Assembly: GCA_024276305.1 (NCBI GenBank)
Contig: JAJRXK010000111.1
Span: forward strand, 40,474-104,473
Direction: 5' to 3'
DNA length: 64,000 nt
Source: Candidatus Krumholzibacteriota bacterium
Lineage (GTDB): Bacteria > Krumholzibacteriota > Krumholzibacteriia > JAJRXK01
A model generated the notes under the pieces. It had not been told where the DNA came from. It did no database searches and worked only from the letters and a program-made list of their open reading frames with translations. Position numbers and translations under genes: made by a program. This document shows, piece after piece, positions 36,738 through 45,332 of the stretch; within the stretch, counting starts at the first letter, position 1, and every line of letters starts with the position of its first letter.

Positions 36738-38651
36738 TCAGTCCCGTTCCATCAACTGGTTGAGTTCTTCCCACCGAGCCATGCGAGCGTCCAGAATCGT
36801 CTGTTGCTTCTGCACCCTCTCGGCTTCGGCGGCCATCGCCGCGCCCTCCAGCTTTCCACTGCTCATCGTTTCACCGGCCACCTCGATGTCCGATTCCAGC
36901 AGCTCGATCTCTTCCTCGAGCTTCTGAATCTCTCGCCGGATCTTGGTCCGTTCGTTCTTCGAAAGATCTCGTTTGCGCTTGGGGCGACTCGCTTCGGGCA
37001 GCACGAGAGGAGCAGCCGCCGCGGCCTTCGTCGACTCTCGTTTCTGTTGCATGCGATAGCGATAGTCGTCGTAGTTGCCCAGGAACTGAGAGACCCCGTT
37101 TCCCTCTCCCCCGCGTCCGTCGAAGGCGATGATGCGATTGCAGATGCGGTTGAGAAAGTAACGATCGTGACTGACGACGATGAGCGTGCCCGAGAATCCC
37201 TCGAGGGCCTCCTCGAGAGCCTCGCGGGTATCGGTGTCGAGGTGATTCGTCGGCTCATCGAGGAGCAAGGTATTGTGACGCTCGAGGATCAACTTGAGCA
37301 GAGAGAGCCGGGCCCGCTCCCCTCCGCTCAGAGTCGCGACTCGTTGGTCCACCATGTCTCCCGAGAATCCGAAGGCCCCCAGCAGAGACCGCACCTCGCC
37401 CTCCGGGACCTCGGAATCCACACCGTGGATCTCCTTGAGGACCGTATTGCCATCGCTCACCAGCCGGAGTTCCTGATCGTAGTAGCCCAGGTCCACATTC
37501 CCCCCGCGGACGATGGTCCCTCGGCTGGGGAGCATTTCACGGGCGAGAATCTTGAGCAACGTGGTCTTGCCAGTCCCATTGGGACCGAGGATTCCCACCT
37601 TTTCTCCCTGAAGGATCTGCAGTTCCAATCCGTCGAAGAGTTCCAATTCACCGAATCGTTGCGAGAGCTGGTGAGCCTCGAGCACCACCGCCCCGCTTCG
37701 CCGCGCCGGCTCGATGCGGAAGCGGAGCTGCTGGCCTTCGTTGGGAGGAGTATCCACCCGCTCGAGACGAGCCAGTTGCTTGCGCCGGCTCTTGGCCTGA
37801 TTCGTGCGCTGTCCCGCGATGTTCTTGCGGATGAAGGCCTCGGTCTTCTCGATGTGCTCCTTCTGCCGCCGATAACGTTGCTCCCATTCCAACTTCTGTT
37901 GCTGCCATTGTTTCTGAAACTCGGTGTAGGCCCCCCGGAATCGGTCGAGACGGCCGGTGATCAGATGCAGGGTGAACGACGTCGCGTTGTCCAAGAAGGC
38001 CCGATCGTGGCTGATCGCGATGAGGGCGACGCTGCGATCCCTCAAGTGCGCTTCGAGCCACTCTCGGGCTTCGAGGTCTAGGTGATTGGTGGGTTCGTCG
38101 ATGAGGAGCACGTCGTAGGGAGCCAGCAGAAGGGTCGCCAGTGCCGCTCGCCGCTTCTGTCCTCCACTGAGGGTGTTCACGGGCTGGTCGAAACGCTCCT
38201 GGGAAAAGCCCAATCCCATGAGTGCGGCGTCGCAGCGACTGTCCATGGTATAGCCATCCGCCTGCTCGAATCGCTCGTGGAGTCGACCGTATTCCTCCAT
38301 GACACTCGGCGACGCATCGGTGGACATGATCTCGGACAGTTCTTGAATGCGGCGTTCCACCGCGAGCAACTCTCCGAAGGCGGCTTCCCGCACGCATTCC
38401 CTCAATCCGGAGCTGCCATCGAGGGCAGTGTCCTGCTCGAGATAGCCCACTCGAACCCGGGCCGACCGTTCGATGCGCCCCCTCGAGGCCGCGAGCTCGC
38501 CCACCAGCAGACGCATCAAGGTGCTCTTGCCCGCGCCATTCACTCCCACCAGGCCGTAGCGCTCTCCCGCATGGATGGTGAGGTTGAGGTCATCGAAGAC
38601 GGTATTGCCGCCGTAATCGAATCCAACTCCCTGCAGTGTGAGCAGTGACAT
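36738..38651 (-). CDS. ABC-F family ATPase (Uup/EttA type)
   Basis: 637 residues with two ABC cassettes and no TM segment. Cassette 1 has Walker A GVNGAGKST, signature LSGGQ and Walker B LLIDEPTNHLD; cassette 2 has GPNGTGKTT, LSGGERARLSL and LLLDEPTNHLD. The linker between them (about 240-320) is rich in Gln, Lys and Arg (FQKQWQQQKLEWEQRYRRQK), as in ABC-F proteins, which enter the ribosomal E site. The C-terminus has a charged coiled-coil extension (about 555-637), a feature of Uup/YheS. Probable role is translation of difficult sequences or antibiotic protection; housekeeping is more likely. A single gene with its own start about 100 bases from the thioredoxin gene. Confidence 0.92.
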   Translation of the reverse strand: MSLLTLQGVGFDYGGNTVFDDLNLTIHAGERYGLVGVNGAGKSTLMRLLVGELAASRGRIERSARVRVGYLEQDTALDGSSGLRECVREAAFGELLAVERRIQELSEIMSTDASPSVMEEYGRLHERFEQADGYTMDSRCDAALMGLGFSQERFDQPVNTLSGGQKRRAALATLLLAPYDVLLIDEPTNHLDLEAREWLEAHLRDRSVALIAISHDRAFLDNATSFTLHLITGRLDRFRGAYTEFQKQWQQQKLEWEQRYRRQKEHIEKTEAFIRKNIAGQRTNQAKSRRKQLARLERVDTPPNEGQQLRFRIEPARRSGAVVLEAHQLSQRFGELELFDGLELQILQGEKVGILGPNGTGKTTLLKILAREMLPSRGTIVRGGNVDLGYYDQELRLVSDGNTVLKEIHGVDSEVPEGEVRSLLGAFGFSGDMVDQRVATLSGGERARLSLLKLILERHNTLLLDEPTNHLDTDTREALEEALEGFSGTLIVVSHDRYFLNRICNRIIAFDGRGGEGNGVSQFLGNYDDYRYRMQQKRESTKAAAAAPLVLPEASRPKRKRDLSKNERTKIRREIQKLEEEIELLESDIEVAGETMSSGKLEGAAMAAEAERVQKQQTILDARMARWEELNQLMERD

Positions 38652-38749
38652 GGCGCCCCATCAAGACCCAGGAATCCCCGAAACCGACCGTTCCAGGATC
38701 CCACAATACTCACAATGGCGTGATTTGCCCGCGGGATTCGCTTCCCAGC

Positions 38750-39256
38750 TCACTCGTCCGTCAGAAGCGCTTCGATCTGGGCCTCGAGCTCGGAGCGATC
38801 CGCGTTGCGGAAACCCTCGTGACGCCGGACCAGCTTGCCCCGGCGGTCGAAGAGGAGGGAGGTGGGCATGGCCTCGAGCTGGAAGAGCTTGGCCGAGGAG
38901 GCATCCTGGTCGAAGCGCACCGCGAAGGTGGGCTTCATCTGCTTCAGGAACTTCTCGGCCCGCGAGCGATCACGGTCCAGATCGATGGCGACGATGGTCA
39001 ATCCCCTCTCCGCATAGCGATTCTGGAGCGACTGCATCCACGGGAAGGACTTCTTGCAGGGCGCGCACCACGAAGCCCAGAAGTCCACGTACACCACCCG
39101 ACCCTCGGTTTCGAGGCTGTCGAGGACCGCGGCCCGGATCTCGGAGAGCCCTGGAGCCTCGGATCGCTCTGCCCGAACCACTCCCGAGCCCGGCGGGACG
39201 AAGAGAAGAAGAGCCAGAGCGATGGCCGTTCCCCGGAGACCGAATCTCGTGTTCAT
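38750..39256 (-). CDS. TlpA-like thioredoxin-fold protein
   Basis: 168 residues from ATG 39256, supported by AGGGAG seven bases upstream. A signal peptide (FGLRGTAIALALLLFVPPG) precedes a thioredoxin domain with the active site WASWCAPCKKSF and the cis-Pro region LEAMPTSLLFDRRG. TlpA-like proteins reduce or oxidise disulfides in the periplasm. It is the last gene of a four-gene unit with DUF4266, DUF3570 and an ApbE flavin transferase; the flavin transferase stop is 11 bases upstream. In this setting it may maintain the cysteines of the DUF4266 protein, whose C-terminus is Cys-rich. Confidence 0.87.
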   Translation of the reverse strand: MNTRFGLRGTAIALALLLFVPPGSGVVRAERSEAPGLSEIRAAVLDSLETEGRVVYVDFWASWCAPCKKSFPWMQSLQNRYAERGLTIVAIDLDRDRSRAEKFLKQMKPTFAVRFDQDASSAKLFQLEAMPTSLLFDRRGKLVRRHEGFRNADRSELEAQIEALLTDE

Positions 39257-39267
39257 CGATGCACTCC

Positions 39268-40170
39268 CTAGTCCAGACACCAGAAGGGACATTGTTGTTC
39301 CCGCAGGAATTCCTTGGCCCCACGCCCTTGGAGCATCGCCACCGTCGAGAGAAATCCCGCTTCGGTGCAAGTGCCCGCCGCCACGGTCACCGACCGAGGC
39401 GCATCGGGGACGGGCCACCCACTCCGGGGGTCGAGGATGTGGCCATAGCGAATGCCGTCGCGTACCAAGAAACGCCGGGCATCTCCGCTCGTAGCGATCC
39501 CCCCCGAACTCAGACTCACCCGTTGGACTGCCGTCCCCTCCTGATGAGGGCTTTCGATGCCGACTTCCCATTCCTGCCCGGGAGCCGGCGGAGCACAGGC
39601 CCTCATGTCTCCCCCGAAATTCACCAGGAACGTGCCAGAGTGTTCCCGATCCAGGAGACTCGCGACCCGGTCGACCGCATATTCCTTGCCCACACCGCCG
39701 AGATCGATCTGCATTCCCTTGGGCAGTCGAAGAATGGGCGGGTCCCATTCCACTTGGTGCCACCCCACCAGAGGGAGGAGGCTGGCGACCTCTGCTCGGT
39801 CGGGAAGTCGATCGCTCCCATCGAAATTCCACACTCGACGGAGCACCCCCGCGGTGATGTCGAACGCCCCCTCGCTCATGCGATGGGCCTGATCCGCGAA
39901 GGCGATCAGACGGGCGGTCTCGTCGTCGACCTCGACCGCATGGCCTTCACTGTGATTGATCTCGTGGATGATGTTGTCGTCCCGGTAGCGGCTGAATTTG
40001 CGCTCGATCCTCCAGGCCTCGGCCATCGCAAGCTCCACCGCGCGCCTCGCGCCCGCCGGACCGACTCCGCTGGCGAGGATCTCGCAGGGGCTGGCCATGG
40101 CGCGAAAGCGTCCCACCCAGTGGTCTCCACTGCGCTCCAGGCGGACTGCCGGCTGCGCGCTACCACTCAC
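39268..40170 (-). CDS. apbE: FAD:protein FMN transferase (ApbE)
   Basis: 300 residues from a GTG at 40170 that overlaps the DUF3570 stop (GTGAGTGGTAG), so coupled. Family marks are RFRAMASPCEI, INHSEGHAVEVDDETARLI, PKGMQIDLGGVGKEYAVD (nucleotide/metal site), GGIATSGDARR and HILDPRSGWPV. The enzyme splits FAD and attaches FMN through phosphodiester linkage to a Thr or Ser in the motif D-x-x-[ST]-G-A-[ST] of exported proteins. The motif DVLTGAS is present in the neighbouring DUF3570 protein. No convincing signal peptide or lipobox is seen at this start; export may depend on a different start or the protein may work at the inner face. Confidence 0.88.
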   Translation of the reverse strand: MSGSAQPAVRLERSGDHWVGRFRAMASPCEILASGVGPAGARRAVELAMAEAWRIERKFSRYRDDNIIHEINHSEGHAVEVDDETARLIAFADQAHRMSEGAFDITAGVLRRVWNFDGSDRLPDRAEVASLLPLVGWHQVEWDPPILRLPKGMQIDLGGVGKEYAVDRVASLLDREHSGTFLVNFGGDMRACAPPAPGQEWEVGIESPHQEGTAVQRVSLSSGGIATSGDARRFLVRDGIRYGHILDPRSGWPVPDAPRSVTVAAGTCTEAGFLSTVAMLQGRGAKEFLREQQCPFWCLD

Positions 40171-41455
40171 CGGAGAATCCCACTCTTGCGGTGAGGGCGG
40201 AGACTTCGGGGTAGAGATCAAGGCCCTCCAACGCCCCGAAGGCCGCCTGAGGCCCACCAATGCCGAATTGACGGTAGTACTCCACGGCGAAGGACATCCA
40301 ACGCCCATTCGAGAGTTCGTGCCCGACCTCCAGTCCTGCGGTGGAGGTCTCCATCTCCGCCAGTCGATAGTCCGCCGACGCGTTCTGCGGCAGAGGACTG
40401 GCGTCGATCAGGAAACGAGAGTAGAAGCCCGCCGCAGTCTGGTGGTAGTAGCGACCATGGGGCTGAAGATAGAATGTCGGACCGAAGTACTGCCGGTAGC
40501 GCAGCTCGACGGTCTGAGAGTGGACTCCCCAATCGTTGGCCGCGTAGCGATAGGAGAGGTCGGCGACATTGGCTCCCAGCGCCCGCTTGAGTTCGGTGTA
40601 GATCGCGTGCTGGGTCCGGGAGTCGGGCCGTGACTCGTGCAGAGTGTCGCTCACCGTGCCCGGCGCCACGCTCGAGGGCGCGGCCACCACGCTGATGACG
40701 TTGTAGGGATCGGTCATGTAGCCCGACGCATGGTCGAAGGCGTAGTTGACTCTGAGCAGAGTGTTCCGCCCGAGCACTTGGGTGATGCCTGCACTGAGAT
40801 CGATGACCGTCTTGTTCAGACCTCCACCTTCATCGTCTTCGGAGCGCGGTCGGGTCGTGGTCGGCAGAGGAGCAAAGGGAGTGGGAATCCCGCCGAGCGG
40901 GCTCACTCGATCCCGGTTCACCGACACCCCAAGTCCAAGGGTCGTGTTCCTTTCGAAGAAGTCTCGAGAGAGCGAAGCGTGGATCCCCAAGGAGAGGTAG
41001 TCCGTTTCGACGGAGCCCTGGGCGCCCACACTCAGCTGGGTACAGCGATCGAGAGGGAGGTCGTAGCCGAGATCGGCGGCGAAACGCCGGTCGGAAAACC
41101 CGTCGTCCAGAGGAGTGTCCCCCGGCGCCACCTGATATCGGCTCTCACCCGAGGGGCGAGTGAAGGTCTGGACGCTTCTCGAGGGCACGGCTCCATTCGC
41201 CGAAGCTCCGGTGAGCACGTCGAACACCAGACGTCCGTGGAGTACGCGCCCCTCGCGGATTTCCGAACGAGCCGAGATCACTCCTTCGAGGACCTGAACC
41301 CGGCTGGGTTCGGAATAGCCGAGTACCGCAGTCTCCACTGCGACGGGAGCGCGATCCGCAGCTTCGGCATCGCCCGATCCCAAGAGGGCCAGGGTCGCGG
41401 CGGCCAAGCCCAGCCGAGTGCAACTGCGTCGGCCGCAGATTCCTCTCAGTTGCAT
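40160..41455 (-). CDS. DUF3570 outer-membrane-type beta-barrel with an ApbE flavinylation motif
   Basis: 431 residues from ATG 41455 (GGGAGGG five to six bases upstream). A signal peptide (LGLAAATLALLGSGDAEA) precedes long alternating beta strands, ending with a final strand LTARVGFSGEW. These features and the DUF4266/ApbE/thioredoxin neighbours identify the DUF3570 family. Residues 79-85 read DVLTGAS (bases 41201-41221), which fits the ApbE acceptor consensus D-x-x-[ST]-G-A-[ST]; Thr82 would carry FMN. QTFTRPSG follows about 15 residues later. It overlaps the DUF4266 gene by 10 bases and the ApbE gene by 11. Role unknown; a flavin-bearing barrel suggests redox work at the outer membrane. Confidence 0.85.
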   Translation of the reverse strand: MQLRGICGRRSCTRLGLAAATLALLGSGDAEAADRAPVAVETAVLGYSEPSRVQVLEGVISARSEIREGRVLHGRLVFDVLTGASANGAVPSRSVQTFTRPSGESRYQVAPGDTPLDDGFSDRRFAADLGYDLPLDRCTQLSVGAQGSVETDYLSLGIHASLSRDFFERNTTLGLGVSVNRDRVSPLGGIPTPFAPLPTTTRPRSEDDEGGGLNKTVIDLSAGITQVLGRNTLLRVNYAFDHASGYMTDPYNVISVVAAPSSVAPGTVSDTLHESRPDSRTQHAIYTELKRALGANVADLSYRYAANDWGVHSQTVELRYRQYFGPTFYLQPHGRYYHQTAAGFYSRFLIDASPLPQNASADYRLAEMETSTAGLEVGHELSNGRWMSFAVEYYRQFGIGGPQAAFGALEGLDLYPEVSALTARVGFSGEW

Positions 41456-41700
41456 CCGCACCCTCCCCCGCCAAAGGACCGTCCTCCTGCGGTGGCCTCG
41501 CGACTGAAGTAGAGGTGATCGTCGAGCTCGAGATCCACACCTTCGGAGTCCAGAGTCATGTCGGTGCGGGCGAGGACATCCCGCTCCCATGGATCCACTC
41601 GAGCCAGATGGCCGCACCCTCCGAAGAGAGATGCCAGGGGAATGACCCAGAGACAGAGATTGCTGCGGAGGCGGAACCAGCGCCGGAGTCCATCCTTCAT
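41446..41700 (-). CDS. DUF4266 small lipoprotein with GGGGCGCN tail
   Basis: 84 residues from ATG 41700; an in-frame ATG at 41733 is an alternative. The signal region LCLWVIPLASLFGGC ends in a lipobox with Cys around residue 24. The mature peptide is short: VDPWERDVLARTDM, an acidic stretch, DDHLYFSREATAGG and the C-terminus FGGGGCGCN. This is the DUF4266 pattern, in which the ending Gly-rich CGCN is nearly fixed. The two closely spaced Cys and the Gly-rich run look like a cofactor or metal site, or a substrate for modification. It is the first gene of the DUF4266-DUF3570-ApbE-TlpA unit and overlaps DUF3570 by 10 bases. Confidence 0.85.
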   Translation of the reverse strand: MKDGLRRWFRLRSNLCLWVIPLASLFGGCGHLARVDPWERDVLARTDMTLDSEGVDLELDDHLYFSREATAGGRSFGGGGCGCN

Positions 41701-41852
41701 CCTTCTCTCGATTCGTTCAGAGCCCACCCTCATGTCTGCCAGAAGCTCCACCGCCGCGCACTCGAAATGCGACACGCGGCGCGGGAGGCATGCAGGGTCT
41801 CCGGCGGGGCGAATGCGCAAAATCCCTTGAGGGACCATGGGTTTCGCGCCTG

Positions 41853-41866
41853 GGCATTCGAATGCC
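41853..41866. promoter_or_regulatory. 14-bp perfect palindrome in divergent intergenic region
   Basis: GGCATTCGAATGCC is a perfect palindrome inside the roughly 310-base region between the divergent DUF4266 operon (minus) and the tricorn-like protease gene (plus). Such a site may bind a dimeric regulator acting on either or both. I see no clear -35/-10 pair and nothing else of note in the region. Confidence 0.3.
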
Positions 41867-42045
41867 ACAGCCATTCTGGCTGATGTCCATACCCCCACAG
41901 GCATAGAAAGTGCCACCGCGCTCCCCGCTGCGGCCTCGCAAGAAATGGTGTCGCAGATCTCCAAAAGCCCTAGACTCCCCTTCCCCCGACCTTTCCGTGC
42001 TCTGCATCACGGGAGCACGATCCTTCGTGCATCTGGAGTGTCTCG

Positions 42046-45000
42046 ATGACGATTCACCGAATCCGCCGACTGGCCATGCTCTGCCTTCTTCTCGTCACTC
42101 TGCCCTCCACCGCATCGGCCGAGCTCACGGCGAATTGGTTTCGCTATCCGGCCATCTCCCCCGATGGAAGCACCATCGTCTTCTCATCGGGGGGGGATCT
42201 CTTCCGCGTGAGCAGCGCCGGAGGAGAGGCGACACCCCTCACTCTCAGCGACGGGTGGGACGGCTACCCGGTGTGGTCTCCCGACGGTCAGTGGCTGGCC
42301 TTCGCCTCGGACCGCCACGGGAACCTCGACGTCTTCGTCATGCCCGCGACCGGCGGAGAAGCCCGACGATTGACCTGGCATTCCTCCGCAGACACTCCCT
42401 TCGACTTCAGCCCCGACGGCCAGGAAATCCTCTTTGCCTCGAGCCGCACCGATGACTGGCGGAATTCGCAGTACCCGACTCGGCGCTTCGGAGAGCTCTA
42501 CTCGGTGGCCCTGGAGGGCGGCACTCCCCGGATGGTGCTGACCACGACCGCCCTCTGGGCCCGCTACAACTCGACGGGAACCCAGATCCTCTACGAGAAC
42601 CGACCAGGTTACGAGAATGCCTTCCGCAAGCACCACACTTCGTCGGTGACCCGCAACATCTATCTCTACGACACCCGGTCGAAGACGCATCGTCGCGTTG
42701 CTGACTACCGAGGTGAAGATCGCAACCCGATCTGGAGTGGAGATGACTCGATGGTCTTCCTCAGTGAACGTGATGGAGACATGAACATCTTTCGCCGTTC
42801 CCTCCGGGAGGGCGCCGAGGTCGAGGCTCTGACCCATTTCGAAACCCATCCGGTGCGCTATCTCAGTCGCGCCGACAGCGGCACCCTGGCCTTCAGCTGG
42901 CACGGCGACCTCTACGTGATGCCAACGGGCCAGTCGCCACAGGCGTTGAGCATCACCATGCACGTCGACCGTCAGCTTCCGGCCGAGAGAATGGAATCTG
43001 CGAGTCGCGGGATCACCGACTTCGCCGTCGCTCCCGACGGCAAGGAAATCGCATTCGTCTCTCACGGAGAAGTCTTCGTGACATCGGTCGATTTTGCGAC
43101 CACTCGCCGCATCACGGACACCCCCGAACAGGAGCGCAGTGTTTCGTTCTCTCCGGATGGCCGGTCGCTCCTCTACGCGGGAGAGCGCAACGGAAGTTGG
43201 AATGTCTACCTCACTCGACTCGCGGACGAAGACGAGGACTACTTCTTCGCCGCCACCAAACTGGAAGAAGAGGCGATTGTGGATTCGAGGGAAGAGGAGT
43301 TCCAACCTCGCTTCTCCCCCGATGGCAAAGAAGTCGCCTACCTCGCCGAAAGAACCATCCTCAAGGTGAAGAACCTGGAGAGCGGACGCATTCGAACGGT
43401 GCTGGGCGCGGAGTTCAATTACTCCTATGCCGACGGTGACCAATGGTACGACTGGTCACCCGATGGAAAGTGGTTCGCGGTACAGTTTCTGTCGCGTGGG
43501 CGCTACTACGCCGAGAATGTGGGACTGGTCCCGAGCGATGGATCGAGTCCCCCCACCGACATCTCCAACTCCGGCTACGGCAATTTCCGTCCCCGGTGGG
43601 CCTACGACGGCAACGCCATTCTCTGGGTCACGGACAAATTCGGCCAGAAGAACCACGGAAGTTGGGGAGGGGAGATGGACGTGATCGCAACCTTCGTCAA
43701 TGAGAAGGCCCACGAGCGGTTCCTGCTCTCCAAAGAAGACCGGGAGCTCCGAGAGGACCGAGACGAGAAGAAGGATTCCAAGGACGAGAAGAAAGGCGAT
43801 GCCGACTCCAAGGACGACGACGAGGAAAGGGTCACCTTGGACATCGACTTCTCTCGGATCGAGGACCGACAGGAAAAACTGACCATTGCATCGAGTGACC
43901 TGGGTGCCTATGCGCTCACTCATGACGGAGAAGTCCTGCTCTACCTGGCTCGTTTCGAGAAGGGATACGATCTCTGGGCTCACGACTTCATCGAAGAGAC
44001 CACTCAGCTCGTCTCGAAGCTCGGAGCCGACAACGCCCGCATGGAAGTCGTCGAGGACGGCAAGGCGGTCTTCGTCCTCGCAGACGGAGCCCTCAAGAAG
44101 ATCACCCTCCAGCGCAGTCCAGGAGAATCGGTGAGCGCGGGCAAGACCAAAGCCATCAAGGTCGCGCCCCGCCGGAATCTGCGCCCAGATCAGGAGACCG
44201 TCTACTTCTTCGAACACGTCTGGAGGCAGACTCAGCAGAAATTCTACGACCCCCGGATGCACGGCGTGGACTGGAAGGCCTACCACGATCAATACGCGGC
44301 CAAGCTGCCCAGCATTCGCCACGGTCGAGACCTCGCCGAACTCCTGAGCGAGATGCTCGGAGAACTGAATGCCTCCCATACCGGGGGCTACTACGTAGGC
44401 GGAGGGTCGAGCGTGCAGACGGCCTCTCTCGGTGCATTCTTCGACCAGGACGATCCCGGCCCCGGATTGCGAATCGCCGAGGTCATGGCCGGCGGGCCTC
44501 TCTCCGATCCCGATCTGGGGATCGAAGCCGGAATGGTGATCACCGCCATCGACGGCACCGAACTCTCCCGGCGGACGAATGTCTACCGGCTGCTTTCGAA
44601 CAAGGTCGGCAAGCGCACTCGACTCCGGCTGAAGGCCGGCAAGGAGAGCATGGATCGAGTCGTGCGACCGATCTCGCTCGGGGCCGAGGGCGAACTTCGC
44701 TATCGACGCTGGATCGATCAGCGCCGAGCCCAAGTCGAGAAGCTCTCCCACGGAAGAGTCGGATACGTCCACGTTCGCGGCATGAACGACGCGAGTTATC
44801 GCGTGGCCTACTCCGAGATCCTGGGTCGGTACTTCGACACCGACGCCATGATCGTCGACACCCGTTTCAATGGCGGCGGATGGCTCCACGACGACTTGAT
44901 CGTTCTGCTGACGGGGAAGCACTACACGGATTTCGCACCTCGGAATCAGGCCCTGGACCAACAACGCTTCTATGGAGAACCCGGCCGGCGCTGGTCCAAG

Positions 45001-45330
45001 CCGAGTTGCGTGGTGGTGAACGAAGCCAACTATTCCGACGCCCACGCCTTCCCTTGGGCCTACAAGAAACTGGGAATCGGGCCGCTGATCGGAATGCCGG
45101 TCGCGGGTACTGCGACGGCGGTCTGGTGGGAGAGACTGCACGACGGAAAGATCGTCTTCGGGATCCCTCAAATCGGGATGCTGGACCTCGACGATGGAAG
45201 CTATCTGGAGAACACCGAGCTCGAACCCGACTACCGAGTCCCCTTCACCGCCGAAGATGCCGCCGCAGGACGCGACCCCCAACTCGAGAAAGCCGTCGAG
45301 GTGATGCTCGAGACCATCGCCGGCCACTGA
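42046..45330 (+). CDS. Tricorn-like S41 protease with N-terminal beta-propellers and PDZ domain
   Basis: 1094 residues. Signal peptide (LAMLCLLLVTLPSTASA), then a propeller of WD40/PD40 units with repeated FSPDGQ/WSPDGK (about 30-320), a second propeller region (about 320-560), a charged Lys/Asp/Glu insertion (REDRDEKKDSKDEKKGDA), a helical core, a PDZ domain (LRIAEVMAGGPLSDPDLGIE, about 800-880) and the C-terminal peptidase half. The likely catalytic Ser is Ser997 in NEANYSDAH. Tricorn proteases trim peptides released by larger proteases; exported homologues like this one are common in FCB bacteria and probably degrade periplasmic or extracellular peptides. Two bases separate its stop from the next gene. 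Confidence 0.9.
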   Translation: MTIHRIRRLAMLCLLLVTLPSTASAELTANWFRYPAISPDGSTIVFSSGGDLFRVSSAGGEATPLTLSDGWDGYPVWSPDGQWLAFASDRHGNLDVFVMPATGGEARRLTWHSSADTPFDFSPDGQEILFASSRTDDWRNSQYPTRRFGELYSVALEGGTPRMVLTTTALWARYNSTGTQILYENRPGYENAFRKHHTSSVTRNIYLYDTRSKTHRRVADYRGEDRNPIWSGDDSMVFLSERDGDMNIFRRSLREGAEVEALTHFETHPVRYLSRADSGTLAFSWHGDLYVMPTGQSPQALSITMHVDRQLPAERMESASRGITDFAVAPDGKEIAFVSHGEVFVTSVDFATTRRITDTPEQERSVSFSPDGRSLLYAGERNGSWNVYLTRLADEDEDYFFAATKLEEEAIVDSREEEFQPRFSPDGKEVAYLAERTILKVKNLESGRIRTVLGAEFNYSYADGDQWYDWSPDGKWFAVQFLSRGRYYAENVGLVPSDGSSPPTDISNSGYGNFRPRWAYDGNAILWVTDKFGQKNHGSWGGEMDVIATFVNEKAHERFLLSKEDRELREDRDEKKDSKDEKKGDADSKDDDEERVTLDIDFSRIEDRQEKLTIASSDLGAYALTHDGEVLLYLARFEKGYDLWAHDFIEETTQLVSKLGADNARMEVVEDGKAVFVLADGALKKITLQRSPGESVSAGKTKAIKVAPRRNLRPDQETVYFFEHVWRQTQQKFYDPRMHGVDWKAYHDQYAAKLPSIRHGRDLAELLSEMLGELNASHTGGYYVGGGSSVQTASLGAFFDQDDPGPGLRIAEVMAGGPLSDPDLGIEAGMVITAIDGTELSRRTNVYRLLSNKVGKRTRLRLKAGKESMDRVVRPISLGAEGELRYRRWIDQRRAQVEKLSHGRVGYVHVRGMNDASYRVAYSEILGRYFDTDAMIVDTRFNGGGWLHDDLIVLLTGKHYTDFAPRNQALDQQRFYGEPGRRWSKPSCVVVNEANYSDAHAFPWAYKKLGIGPLIGMPVAGTATAVWWERLHDGKIVFGIPQIGMLDLDDGSYLENTELEPDYRVPFTAEDAAAGRDPQLEKAVEVMLETIAGH

Positions 45331-45332
45331 GA

